Below, piece by piece: positions 30,967 to 40,073 of a stretch of DNA of 64,000 bases (position 1 is its first letter; every line of letters starts with the position of its first letter). A program made the translations under genes and the position numbers. Location of the stretch: the NCBI GenBank assembly GCA_902626575.1, contig CACOFY010000001.1, positions 310,001 to 374,000 of the forward strand. The letters run 5' to 3'. Origin of the DNA: an uncultured Pelagibacteraceae bacterium (GTDB lineage: Bacteria; Pseudomonadota; Alphaproteobacteria; Pelagibacterales; Pelagibacteraceae). Below the pieces are notes generated by a model that saw only the letters and a program-made list of their open reading frames with translations, was not told the origin of the DNA and did no database searches.

Positions 30967-33042
30967 TTATATTTTTTTTGTCATTTTAAGAATGAAACTA
31001 TAATCAAAAGCTATTTCTTCAATTGCACCATCTCTTCCAGATTTTCCACCGTGACCAGCATTCATTTCTGTCTTGAGCAATAAAATGTTATTGTCAGTTT
31101 TATATTCTCTTAATTTAGCAGTGAATTTTGCAGGTTCATCAAAAAGAACTCTATTGTCGCTTAAGCTTGTTGTAATTAAAATATTTGGATAATCCATTTT
31201 TTTTATATTGTTATATGGAGCATAAGAATAAATATAATTAAAATGCTGTTCGTTATCTTTTGCATTACCAAATTCATCAAACTCACCAATAGTTAAAGGT
31301 AGGGAATGGTCCAAATTAGTCGTCAAGCTATCCACAAATGGGACAGCCATAACAACTGCGCAGAATAATTCAGGAGATTCATTTACTGCTACTCCCATTA
31401 ATAACCCTCCTGCAGAACCACCCATTCCAACAATTTTACCCTTTGATGTATACTTTTTCTCAATCAAAAATTTTGCAACTGCTAGATAATCTTTAAATGT
31501 ATTTTTTTTATTAAGCAGTTTTCCTTCTTTCCACCACTTCATGCCTCTCTCCAATCCACCTCTAATATGGGCTGTTACCCAAATAATATCCCTATTTATT
31601 AAACTAAGTCTTGTAGATGAAAAATTAGGCGACATGGAATTTCCATAAGATCCGTATCCATAAAGTAATACATTAGCATTTCCATCAATTTTAGTTTTTT
31701 TGTGTCTTGTAATAGTTAATGGAACTTTTCTTCCATCATGAGACAAACATTCTAGTCTTTCAACAACATAATCATTTGAATTATGTCCTGATGGGATAAT
31801 CTGTTCTTTTACTAATTTTTTTTCCTTAGTTCTTAAATTATATAAATAAACTCGGGATTGTGTTTTTGGAGTTGAGTAAGAAATGTGAATTAAATCGGTA
31901 TTTTTATCTTTTTGAACTAAAGAAACCCCACCATCAAATACTTCCTCATCTGAAAAAATTAATTCTTCCTCTTTATTATTTTTTAAATTTTTAACAAATA
32001 TTTTTCCTAATGCATTTGTTACTTCAGATCTAATTTCCCAATTTTTTAGAAAGGTTAAACCACCAATTAGTGTTTCATCTTTTGCAGGCACATAGGTGTC
32101 CCATTTTTTAAAATTTATATCTTTTGTTTTTTCAATTTTGAAGTCCTCAGCATCTTTATTTGTATGCATATAAAAAATATCATTCCAAGAGTTTACACTG
32201 TAAATAATACCTTTCTCTCTTTTTTGAATTAACTTAGGCTTTGGTCTTTCTTCATTCACAGAAAAATAGTATTGTTCTGATGTGTTATGATCCGAAGTCG
32301 ATATAAAGTAATATTTTTCATCTGAACTTAATCCTATACTTACAGTAAATGCTTCAGTTTTTTCCTCAAATATTAAAACATCTTCTTTGACGGATGTACC
32401 TAATTTGTGTCTAAAAATTTTTCTTGGTCGATGATTTTCATCTAGTTTCGAATAGAAAATATATCTATCATCCATACTAAATAAAACTGAACCGGAAGTA
32501 TCTTTTATTTCCTCAGTAACAAATTTTCCGGTTTTTATATTTCGAACAAAAATTGTATAATACTCAGATCCTTTTAAATCCAAGGAGTATCCTAAAAACT
32601 CATCATTCCAACTAACTTCAAGATCGCCTACACCAAAATATTCAGTTTTTAATTTATTTTTCTCTTTATCTCCATTCCAAATCTCTTCCTCTTCATCAGT
32701 TCCAATTTTTTTTCTAAGCTTTATTGAATAATTTCCTTTTTCAGTTGTTTTGGTCCAATAGAAATATTTAACATCTTTAAAAGGCAAGGACTCGTCATCT
32801 AGTTTAATTCTACCTTTTATCTCGTCAAAAAGTTTTTTTTGAACATCCTTCGTATCTTTAAGATGAAATTCCGTATAGGCATTCTCTTTTTCTAAATAAT
32901 CCCTAACTTCTGGTATTAATTTTGATCCATCTTTTAAAACTTCAAGAATATTCTTTTGATGTATCCAGCTATAATTATCCTCCCATTCAATACCGTGACA
33001 AGATTTTTTCTCAGGTTTTTTTGCTAATTGTGGTATTTTCAT
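30967..33042 (-). CDS. ptrB: Oligopeptidase B (S9A serine peptidase)
   Basis: A 691 aa prolyl-oligopeptidase-family enzyme cutting short peptides after basic residues. The N-terminal beta-propeller (about 70-400) includes 'YFGVGDLEVSWNDEFLGY'. The alpha/beta-hydrolase domain has 'VLLYGYGSYGNSMSPNFS', nucleophile Ser in 'VGMGGSAGGLLMG', Asp in 'TTSLSDNRV' and His in 'NAGHGGKSGRDG'. Length equals that of PtrB rather than the longer POP. Its ATG lies only about 13 bp from the start of the divergent J-protein gene. Confidence 0.92.
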   Translation of the reverse strand: MKIPQLAKKPEKKSCHGIEWEDNYSWIHQKNILEVLKDGSKLIPEVRDYLEKENAYTEFHLKDTKDVQKKLFDEIKGRIKLDDESLPFKDVKYFYWTKTTEKGNYSIKLRKKIGTDEEEEIWNGDKEKNKLKTEYFGVGDLEVSWNDEFLGYSLDLKGSEYYTIFVRNIKTGKFVTEEIKDTSGSVLFSMDDRYIFYSKLDENHRPRKIFRHKLGTSVKEDVLIFEEKTEAFTVSIGLSSDEKYYFISTSDHNTSEQYYFSVNEERPKPKLIQKREKGIIYSVNSWNDIFYMHTNKDAEDFKIEKTKDINFKKWDTYVPAKDETLIGGLTFLKNWEIRSEVTNALGKIFVKNLKNNKEEELIFSDEEVFDGGVSLVQKDKNTDLIHISYSTPKTQSRVYLYNLRTKEKKLVKEQIIPSGHNSNDYVVERLECLSHDGRKVPLTITRHKKTKIDGNANVLLYGYGSYGNSMSPNFSSTRLSLINRDIIWVTAHIRGGLERGMKWWKEGKLLNKKNTFKDYLAVAKFLIEKKYTSKGKIVGMGGSAGGLLMGVAVNESPELFCAVVMAVPFVDSLTTNLDHSLPLTIGEFDEFGNAKDNEQHFNYIYSYAPYNNIKKMDYPNILITTSLSDNRVLFDEPAKFTAKLREYKTDNNILLLKTEMNAGHGGKSGRDGAIEEIAFDYSFILKMTKKI

Positions 33043-33055
33043 GAGAGCTTATTAT

Positions 33056-33565
33056 ATGAATATTTTTTTTTTGACACTATTAATTTTTGTCCTAATTTAC
33101 CTGGTTCTTAACTGGTTTATAAAAACATCAAGTGCCAAAATTTCAAAGAGTATAAGAACTTTTGTTATTATTTCCTCAGTAATTTTGGCCGTGATAATGG
33201 CTTATGCGGGAAGGTTCATTTTTTCATTACCTTTTTTGATGATGATATTACCTTTAGTTAAAACAAAAGCTGGTTTTACATTGCTACAAGTTTTGAGGTT
33301 TTGGAGCTTATTAAGAATTCTAAAAAATTCAGGAAGATTTAACTTTAATCAAACAGGTTCAAATTTAAATACTCAAAATATTTCACGTGACGAAGCTTAT
33401 AAAATTTTAAATTTAGAACCAGGTAAAAAATATTCAAAAGAGGAAATTCTTAACTCATACAAGAAAATTATGAAAAAAATTCACCCTGATGTTAGCCCAG
33501 AGTTGTCAAGGCTAGCATCGATTGTCAATGAAGCAAAAGAAATTGTAATTAAGGATTTAGCTTAA
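33056..33565 (+). CDS. Membrane-anchored J-domain protein (Tim14/Pam18-like)
   Basis: 169 aa from ATG at 33056 (the track start at 33041 adds five residues over the ptrB start). Two hydrophobic segments (about 3-20 and 35-70) are followed by a C-terminal J domain: 'DEAYKILNLEPGKKYSKEEILNSYKKIMKKIHPDVS' with an intact HPD, then 'ASIVNEAKEIVIKDL'. J-proteins stimulate DnaK-type ATPases; this TM-plus-terminal-J layout resembles mitochondrial Pam18 and its alphaproteobacterial relatives. It overlaps the GT9 gene tail to tail by 4 nt. Confidence 0.85.
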   Translation: MNIFFLTLLIFVLIYLVLNWFIKTSSAKISKSIRTFVIISSVILAVIMAYAGRFIFSLPFLMMILPLVKTKAGFTLLQVLRFWSLLRILKNSGRFNFNQTGSNLNTQNISRDEAYKILNLEPGKKYSKEEILNSYKKIMKKIHPDVSPELSRLASIVNEAKEIVIKDLA

Positions 33566-34527
33566 TTAATTAAAAACTCGAATTTTTCATAAATTTTTTG
33601 GGCATTTATTTTATCTTTACCCAAAGTATCATGCTTAACCTCTTTAACTCCATCAGGTAGTATTGGATGCATTCTAGGACTGTAACTTCCATATATAATT
33701 GGGGTATCAGCCATCAAAACAATTGTTGGTATACCTAATGCAGCTGATAAGTGACTAAAGCTTGAGTCATTACAAATCGAAATGTTGCAATTTTTTATAT
33801 AAGGCAATGTTTCTTTTAATCTCAGATTATCAAGTCTTATACACTTTTGTTTAAATTTTGAATTTAGAATTTCATCTAATATAACTTGTTCTTCTTGCAG
33901 TTTACCAGTAGCCAAAAAAAAACGACATTTATGATTTTCATTACAGTAATCCATAAATTTTAAAAAAGTCATTGCAGGTATACGCTTTGTGGCACCAGAT
34001 CCTCCAATGCCAAGTAAAATATTTTTTTCATTACTAGAAATATTATTACTAATTTTTACGCTATTTACTTTTTTCTCATCGACTAGAATTTGAGGATCAC
34101 TCTTAACTTTAATACCCATTTTACTTTCAAGTAATTTTTGAGCTGCAAGTGTTATATTTTGGTTCTTTTTAAAAAATAATGGATACTGATATATATCTTT
34201 AATGTAACATAGTTTTGCTATTAAATTAAACCTTAGAGAAGAATTAAAAATAAAAATTTTATCAAATTTATATTTTTTAAGATTTTTAATTAATCTGAAA
34301 GTCCCAAATAAACCTTCATGAATACCAACATTACTTTGATTATCTCTATCTAACACTATTATTTCTTTAATGTATTTATTATCCTCTACTATATCCAAAG
34401 CTTTAGAATTTTCTTTTACAAGAAGATAAACTTGGGTTTCAAATTTTTTTGCTAAAGCCTCAATAAACGGTAAAAAAATAATTAAATCGCCAATACCTTT
34501 TTTATTTTGAACAATTAAAATTTTCAT
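33562..34527 (-). CDS. Glycosyltransferase family 9 (heptosyltransferase-like)
   Basis: A 321 aa GT-B enzyme. 'MKILIVQNKKGIGDLIIFLPFIEAL' is the N-terminal Rossmann start, 'LLGIGGSGATKRIPAMTFLKF' the nucleotide-sugar loop, and 'NCNISICNDSSFSHLSAALGIPTIVLM' the conserved heptosyltransferase block. Family members build the LPS inner core or related surface glycans. No other core-LPS gene is adjacent; the donor sugar is unknown. It diverges from a DapA-family gene across 46 bp. Confidence 0.87.
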   Translation of the reverse strand: MKILIVQNKKGIGDLIIFLPFIEALAKKFETQVYLLVKENSKALDIVEDNKYIKEIIVLDRDNQSNVGIHEGLFGTFRLIKNLKKYKFDKIFIFNSSLRFNLIAKLCYIKDIYQYPLFFKKNQNITLAAQKLLESKMGIKVKSDPQILVDEKKVNSVKISNNISSNEKNILLGIGGSGATKRIPAMTFLKFMDYCNENHKCRFFLATGKLQEEQVILDEILNSKFKQKCIRLDNLRLKETLPYIKNCNISICNDSSFSHLSAALGIPTIVLMADTPIIYGSYSPRMHPILPDGVKEVKHDTLGKDKINAQKIYEKFEFLIN

Positions 34528-34573
34528 TTTCTAATATGTTTACTAATTTTTTCTTTTTATATAAGCTAAATTT

Positions 34574-35437
34574 ATGAGTAAAATTAATGGCATTTATGCG
34601 GCTTCAGTATCTATTTTAGATGAAAATCTCAAATTAGATATACACAAAACAATTCGACATGCAGAAAATTTAATAAAAAGTGGATGTCACGGGGTTGTAA
34701 TATTTGGTAGCACTGGGCAGTCTCAACTAATTTCATTAGAGGAAAAATTTGAATTAATTCAAAATATTTCAGAAAGTTTATTTAAAGATAAATTTATAAT
34801 TGGGACTGGACTTAATTCCTTACAAGACACTATATCTCTAATTAAAATAAGCAACTCATATAATTTTAACAACTTTTTGATAATGCCCCCAGCCTATTAC
34901 ATGTATGAAGATAAGGATGTAATTAGATTTTATATAAAATTAATTGAAAAGTTATCCAATTGTAAAATAATTTTATACAACTTTGAAAAGCTTTCTGGTT
35001 ATAAATTTAGTAAAGAAAGTGTTGAAAAATTAGTAAGTCTTTTTCCTGAAAATATAATTGGTGTAAAAGATAGTTCATATAATTTATATGAGAATTTAAA
35101 ATTAAAAAACTTCTCTATTTTACCTGGGTCTGAATTAAAACTTCTTAAAGGATTAGAAATAGGCTGTTCTGGCATTATAACAGCTACATGTAACGTTACA
35201 GCTAGTTTATCGAGAAAAGTTTATGATGATTTTATAAATAAAAAAAATCAAACACATAACAATAAATTATGCAATGTAAGAATAGCTTTTGATAGATACA
35301 ACCTAATCTCTGGATTACATACTTATTTATCTAAAAAAGATAAATCTTTTCAAAATTTATTACCACCGCTTAGTTTACTTAAAGAAAATGACAAAAAAAA
35401 ACTACTTGAAGAATTAAAAAAATTAGATTTTAATTAA
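34574..35437 (+). CDS. DapA-superfamily aldolase/lyase, substrate uncertain
   Basis: A 287 aa class I aldolase with (beta/alpha)8 fold. The Schiff-base Lys is in 'NIIGVKDSSYN', the Tyr in 'IILYNFEKLSGY', and the Thr loop reads 'VIFGSTGQSQL' (DapA: GTTGES). The Arg that binds the substrate carboxylate in DapA (YNVPGRT) is missing, so dihydrodipicolinate synthase activity is doubtful; sialate lyase, KDG aldolase or related activities are alternatives. It lies between GT9 and cfa. Confidence 0.75.
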   Translation: MSKINGIYAASVSILDENLKLDIHKTIRHAENLIKSGCHGVVIFGSTGQSQLISLEEKFELIQNISESLFKDKFIIGTGLNSLQDTISLIKISNSYNFNNFLIMPPAYYMYEDKDVIRFYIKLIEKLSNCKIILYNFEKLSGYKFSKESVEKLVSLFPENIIGVKDSSYNLYENLKLKNFSILPGSELKLLKGLEIGCSGIITATCNVTASLSRKVYDDFINKKNQTHNNKLCNVRIAFDRYNLISGLHTYLSKKDKSFQNLLPPLSLLKENDKKKLLEELKKLDFN

Positions 35438-35454
35438 CTTTTTTAAAGTAGCCT

Positions 35455-36648
35455 ATGAAACTTATTAATTTTTTAAATAAGCTTATAAAAAAAGATGGTT
35501 TTATGCTAATTGATGCTGACAAAAATCAGTACATTATTGGTAAACCAGAAAAAAAAGACCCAATAAAACTAAAAATCTTGGATAAAAATTTGCATCATAA
35601 GCTACTATTGCATCCAGATTTATATTTTGGAGAGGCTTATACAAACGGATCAGTATTAATAGAAAATGGAAGTCTCACTGAATTTTTAGAAATTATTTTA
35701 AAAAATGTTGGTAGAGGTGAAATAAATTTTTACAGCAGAGCGTTAAATCAAATAAAAGGATTTTATAGATCTTTAACAAACTTTAATTTAATTAAAAAAT
35801 CGAAACAAAATGTTGCTCACCATTATGATATATCCGAAAAATTGTATGATCTTTTTTTAGATAAGAATAGACAATACTCATGTGCATATTTTAAAAATGA
35901 AAATGAGACTTTAGAACAAGCCCAAGAGAATAAAATGAATCATATTATAAAAAAACTTAATTTGAAACCAAATCAAAGAGTTTTAGATATAGGAAGTGGA
36001 TGGGGAACACTAGCTATTGAAATAGCAAAAAAATCTAAATGTGAGGTAGTTGGAATTACTCTCTCAGAAAATCAATTAAAATATAGCAAGCAAAAAGCAA
36101 AAGAATTGAATTTAGAAAATCAGTTAGATTTTCGTCTAATTGATTATAGACAACTAAACGAAAAGTTTGATCGGATTGTAAGTGTAGGTATGTTTGAACA
36201 TGTGGGTAGAAAATTTTATCAAACGTATTTTAATACTGTTTCAAAGCTACTAAATGATAACGGTGTTGCATTAATACATACAATTGGTTCAAGTATGCCA
36301 CCCAGAAACCCTCATCCATGGATAACCAAGTATATTTTTCCTGGAGGATATACTCCTAGTTTAAGTGAAGTTTCTCTTCCAATAGAAAAGTCAGGTTTGA
36401 TTGTTACGGATCTTGAGGTTTTAAGAATGCATTATGCTTATACCTTAAGAAATTGGAAAGAAAGGTTCCTTAGTAAAAAAAATGAGGTTTTAGAAATGTT
36501 TGATGAACGTTTTTTAAGAATGTGGGAATTTTATCTAGCAGGTTGTGAAATGGCATTTAAATGGGGCGACCAGGTTGTATTTCAATTTCAACTTACAAAA
36601 AAAAATAACACCATTCCAAATATAAGAGACTATATTTATCAGTTATAA
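35455..36648 (+). CDS. cfa: Cyclopropane-fatty-acyl-phospholipid synthase
   Basis: A 397 aa SAM-dependent methyltransferase that adds a methylene across double bonds of membrane phospholipid acyl chains, or a relative with similar chemistry. The N-terminal lipid-binding region includes 'HPDLYFGEAYTNGSVLIENG'. 'NVAHHYDISEKLYDLFLD', 'YSCAYF', SAM motif 'VLDIGSGWGTLAIEIAK', 'SVGMFEHVGRKFYQTYF' and 'IFPGGYTPSLSEV' are all family signatures. It is 18 nt after the aldolase gene. Confidence 0.92.
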   Translation: MKLINFLNKLIKKDGFMLIDADKNQYIIGKPEKKDPIKLKILDKNLHHKLLLHPDLYFGEAYTNGSVLIENGSLTEFLEIILKNVGRGEINFYSRALNQIKGFYRSLTNFNLIKKSKQNVAHHYDISEKLYDLFLDKNRQYSCAYFKNENETLEQAQENKMNHIIKKLNLKPNQRVLDIGSGWGTLAIEIAKKSKCEVVGITLSENQLKYSKQKAKELNLENQLDFRLIDYRQLNEKFDRIVSVGMFEHVGRKFYQTYFNTVSKLLNDNGVALIHTIGSSMPPRNPHPWITKYIFPGGYTPSLSEVSLPIEKSGLIVTDLEVLRMHYAYTLRNWKERFLSKKNEVLEMFDERFLRMWEFYLAGCEMAFKWGDQVVFQFQLTKKNNTIPNIRDYIYQL

Positions 36649-36672
36649 ATTGATAAGTTTTAAGCTCTGATA

Positions 36673-37842
36673 ATGAAAAAAAAGCGTAAAAAGAAAATCA
36701 ATAAATCAAAAAAAAAAAATATTAAAAAATTAAAAAAAAATAATAAAAAATTTTCATTAAAAAAAAAAAATAGGAAGCTCAACAAAAAAAAAATACCTTT
36801 AAAAAAAGGAAATAATTTTAGATTAAAAGGAAAAAAAAAAATACTTATAGATTTAATTAATTTCCAGGAAAAAATTAAGCCAAATATCAAAATTAAATTT
36901 AACCCTTTCGTATCGATTGATAGATTTTTACAAAGATTTTTCGAAAATGTATCTAATACTATTATTGAATATAAATCACTTAGGAAAGAACAAAAAAGAA
37001 TTTCAAAGATCAAGGAGCTAGAGAAGATTGAAAAAGAAAAGCTAGAAAAAGAAAAAAAAATTAAAGAGGAAAAAGATCTTAAGTCCAAACTAAAAGAACA
37101 AATTTTAAAAGATGAGATGAAATTAGAGAAAGAAAGGGCAAAAGATATAAAACTTTTTCTAAGAAAAGAGCAAGCTATTATTCGTCAAGAACAAGCAGAA
37201 AAACAAAGAAAATTTTTAGAGCAATTAAAAATAGAAAAACAAATTGAAAAATTCAGAATTAGAGAAGTTAAAGAGTTGGAACAGTTAGAAAAAATTTCTC
37301 TGAAAGAACAAAGAGAGGACTATGCGAGTCTACAAGAAAGGATAGACAAGTTAAAAGAAAAATATCAAATTATAAGAGACCAGAAAATTAGAGAAAGAGT
37401 GGAAGCTCTTGGGATAAAAACTTTAGGAGATGAGGATAGGGAGACTCTACTACAAAAAGAGAGGGATTATACCTTAGCAAGACAAAAAATAGAGTTTGCA
37501 CTTGAGAGTTTTTATAGAAGTTCAAGTAGTCTTGTGTTTCAATTAAACAAGAGACATATAACGCGTCATATGTCAATTTTAAGATGTATAGATCGAAGAT
37601 TTGAAACTGGAGAAATTTTTATTAAATGGGATGAGAGCGATGATGAAAAATGGCTTTTATTAATATATATAAAAAATAACTCGCCCGATGAAGGGATTAT
37701 TATTGAGGATAAAACCAATCCAGATAGGAATATATCTCATGAATTTAAACATACGGATATTTTTAAAGCTTCAGATTTAATGGTAGACTCTTTAACACAA
37801 TTAATCTCTAAAATACGGAAGAAACAAATTAATATTAATTAA
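36673..37842 (+). CDS. Lys-rich coiled-coil protein, unknown function
   Basis: A 389 aa very basic, highly charged protein. Residues 1-60 are nearly poly-Lys/Asn; about 100-265 is a long Glu/Lys/Arg coiled coil ('EKLEKEKKIKEEKDLKSKLKEQ'); about 270-389 looks like a folded domain ('ALESFYRSSSSLVFQLNKRHITRHM', 'EIFIKWDESDDEKWLLLIYIKNNSPDEG'). No TM or signal. The 5' end holds A-runs of 12, 9, 12 and 10, prone to slippage. Nucleic-acid binding or scaffolding is only a guess. It overlaps the DUF6134 gene by 8 nt, tail to tail. Confidence 0.7.
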   Translation: MKKKRKKKINKSKKKNIKKLKKNNKKFSLKKKNRKLNKKKIPLKKGNNFRLKGKKKILIDLINFQEKIKPNIKIKFNPFVSIDRFLQRFFENVSNTIIEYKSLRKEQKRISKIKELEKIEKEKLEKEKKIKEEKDLKSKLKEQILKDEMKLEKERAKDIKLFLRKEQAIIRQEQAEKQRKFLEQLKIEKQIEKFRIREVKELEQLEKISLKEQREDYASLQERIDKLKEKYQIIRDQKIRERVEALGIKTLGDEDRETLLQKERDYTLARQKIEFALESFYRSSSSLVFQLNKRHITRHMSILRCIDRRFETGEIFIKWDESDDEKWLLLIYIKNNSPDEGIIIEDKTNPDRNISHEFKHTDIFKASDLMVDSLTQLISKIRKKQININ

Positions 37843-38521
37843 AGATAACGTTTTTTAAAATATACTCCCAGGAACCCATCCTATTATATTTTACCTTTAA
37901 TATTAAATTTTTTTTTGGTTCTAGCCAAATTTCAAAGTCTAATTTTTTATTTTCACTAATACTTTCATTTTTAGATTTTAAAGAAAATTTATGAGCCAAA
38001 TATTCTTTACCATAAATTTGAACCTTTTCCTTACCTAAAAAAGTTACAACTTGATCTTTAACACTTCCTGACAATGGACTTATTTGAGTTTCACTTTCCA
38101 AAATTTTATGATTCCACCAATTACCAATAATATTATTTCTATTAGCCTTACCAGTGTAGGAAGAACCTTTAATTTCAAAAACATCTTCATTTTCATTTAA
38201 TATTAAATTAACAAATTTTTTTTTATCATTTTGAAGTGTATTTGAATTGAATGAAAATAATTTATTATTTTTATAAATCTCTGTACCTATGCTATTAATT
38301 GAAAAAACTTTAATTCCAAGTAGTTTAACTTCAAAATTTGTTTCGTTATAAATTTTTATAGAGTCATCATTTTTTGTAAATTCATAATTACAGTATCCAA
38401 TATTTTTACCATCTTTAAAGATTTCCATTTCAATTTTTTTTATATTTATGTAGTGTGATACATGGGCATTTAAACCTTGGGGATATAACAACAATATAAA
38501 AAAAAGTAAGAATTTTTTCAT
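37835..38521 (-). CDS. DUF6134 family periplasmic protein
   Basis: 228 aa from ATG at 38521 (MKKFLLFFILLLYPQGLNA, a clean cleavable signal peptide); the track's 38548 start adds nine residues in front. The mature part is beta-rich: 'KDGKNIGYCNYEFTKNDDSIKIYNET', 'KVLIFS'-like alternating strands, 'NIIGNWWNHKILESETQISPLSGSV', 'FEIWLEPKKNLILKVKYNRMGSWEYIL'. This pattern matches the alphaproteobacterial DUF6134 family often found near cfa. Exported to the periplasm; function unknown. Confidence 0.75.
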   Translation of the reverse strand: MKKFLLFFILLLYPQGLNAHVSHYINIKKIEMEIFKDGKNIGYCNYEFTKNDDSIKIYNETNFEVKLLGIKVFSINSIGTEIYKNNKLFSFNSNTLQNDKKKFVNLILNENEDVFEIKGSSYTGKANRNNIIGNWWNHKILESETQISPLSGSVKDQVVTFLGKEKVQIYGKEYLAHKFSLKSKNESISENKKLDFEIWLEPKKNLILKVKYNRMGSWEYILKNVIFN

Positions 38522-38569
38522 AAAAGATATGGTTTTTAATATAAACAAATAGTAAACACCACATTAAAA

Positions 38570-39217
38570 ATGTTTCTTAAAATTAAAAAAATTCCCAAGG
38601 TATTTTGGAGCTCGCAAAAACCTTTAAATCTTAAGCCAAAATTTTCATCATTATTTTTTCTTTGTTTAGGACTAGTAATTTTCGGCTTCGGTGAAGGACT
38701 TCTTATTGTTTCTAGTTCGGGGGCATCTCCATGGAGTGTTTTGGCTCAAGGAATTTCTATAAATGTTAATTTATCAATTGGTCTAATTACTTTCTTAATT
38801 AGTTTTACGGTTTTAATTTTATGGATACCTCTTAAACAGAAACCAGGAATAGGAACTATTTTAAATGCCTTTATTATTGCAATTATGATTGATCTTTGCA
38901 TTAAATTTGTTCCGACACCTGAAGATTATATTCATCAAATTATTTTAGGCACTATTGCAGTTTTAACTGTTGGTATAGGTGGTGGAATTTATCTTGTTGC
39001 CAATCTTGGTGCAGGGCCAAGAGACGGTTTAATGGTAGGTTTACAAAAGAAAACGAACTTACCAATTGCATCCGTAAGAGCTTTTTTAGAAATTTCAGTA
39101 GTTAGCATAGGTTGGTATTTAGGAGGAACTATTGGTCCAGGAACTTTAATATTTGCTTTCGGAATTGGTCCGGCGGTTGCCCTTGCACTTTATTTAGTTA
39201 AAAAAATTTTTTCATAA
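38570..39217 (+). CDS. YczE/YitT-type membrane protein
   Basis: A 215 aa inner-membrane protein with about six TM helices (about 25-45, 55-75, 80-98, 108-122, 135-160, 175-212). The repeated 'GASPWSVLAQGISI' and 'GAGPRDGLMVGLQKKTNL' elements mark the YczE/YyaS/YitT family; 'SVRAFLEISVVSIGWYLGGTIGPGTL' completes it. Function is not established; some members sit near transport or regulator genes. It converges on the TylF-like gene with 4 bp between. Confidence 0.82.
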   Translation: MFLKIKKIPKVFWSSQKPLNLKPKFSSLFFLCLGLVIFGFGEGLLIVSSSGASPWSVLAQGISINVNLSIGLITFLISFTVLILWIPLKQKPGIGTILNAFIIAIMIDLCIKFVPTPEDYIHQIILGTIAVLTVGIGGGIYLVANLGAGPRDGLMVGLQKKTNLPIASVRAFLEISVVSIGWYLGGTIGPGTLIFAFGIGPAVALALYLVKKIFS

Positions 39218-39221
39218 TAGT

Positions 39222-39983
39222 TTACTCTTTAATGTAAAGCCTACTAGCATAGTCAATTCTGTGGAAAAATTTAAAATTCAAATCGTTTTTAAAATAATCA
39301 TCCACTGCTTTTTTGGAACCTTTCCAATGACCATAATCATCAATAATTAAAACTCCTTTGTTTTGCAACCTGGGGTAAAGAACTTCCATTTCCTTTTTGG
39401 TTGATTCATAAAAGTCAGTATCTAACCTAAGCAAAGATATTTTTTTTGGAATATTCTTTTCGCTATCTAGAGTTTCTTCAACTTTACCTTTAACAAAAAC
39501 CAAATTATTTTGATAATTTTTATCAAATTTACTCAAATTATTTTGAACTTCATTTAATGAGGCATAACACCACTCATTTTTTTTGTAAGCTTTTCGCGTA
39601 TCTGTTGCTGATTTATTTTTAATATCAAAGTCAAAATCTTTGTTTTCTTCAGGCATTCCCTCGAAAGTATCATAAGCAAATATCTTTTTTGATAAAGTTA
39701 GCTTATTATTGAGATAATTCATCAATATTAAATTACCACCTTTAAATACACCAGCTTCTACAAAATCACCATCAATCTTATTTGAAGCTATGTACTTAAT
39801 AGATTGCAATATAGCCCAGTGGTTTGGTATTGAGCACATCGAAAATTCTTTTATCTTTTTTAAAATTTCATTTTCTTCATTGTTAATTTCAGCGATATAA
39901 TTTTCTTGTCTTTTGTACCATGAGTCTTTAGTAGTAATTTCATAGTTAAAGAAATTTAAAATATTTTTTAATATTTTTTTCAT
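39222..39983 (-). CDS. TylF/MycF-family O-methyltransferase
   Basis: A 253 aa class I SAM methyltransferase of the macrocin-O-methyltransferase type. 'GDFVEAGVFKGGNLILM' is motif I, 'KIFAYDTFEGMPEEN' follows, 'ISLLRLDTDFYESTKKEMEVLYPRL' carries the metal/catalytic Asp, and 'GVLIIDDYGHWKGSKKAVDDYF' the later DD pair. Family members methylate sugar hydroxyls in antibiotics and surface polysaccharides. In this setting a glycan target is a reasonable inference. Confidence 0.85.
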   Translation of the reverse strand: MKKILKNILNFFNYEITTKDSWYKRQENYIAEINNEENEILKKIKEFSMCSIPNHWAILQSIKYIASNKIDGDFVEAGVFKGGNLILMNYLNNKLTLSKKIFAYDTFEGMPEENKDFDFDIKNKSATDTRKAYKKNEWCYASLNEVQNNLSKFDKNYQNNLVFVKGKVEETLDSEKNIPKKISLLRLDTDFYESTKKEMEVLYPRLQNKGVLIIDDYGHWKGSKKAVDDYFKNDLNFKFFHRIDYASRLYIKE

Positions 39984-40073
39984 TTTGAAAAATTTTATTA
40001 CTTATATATGATTGATTGTTTTCAATATATAAAAAAATTAAATATGATTTGTTTCTTATAAATTCTTATAAAT

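Noticed and set aside
36660-37088. 142-aa Phe/Ser-rich minus-strand ORF
   Set aside because: It is the complement of the A-rich Lys-coding region; poly-Phe with no domain sense.
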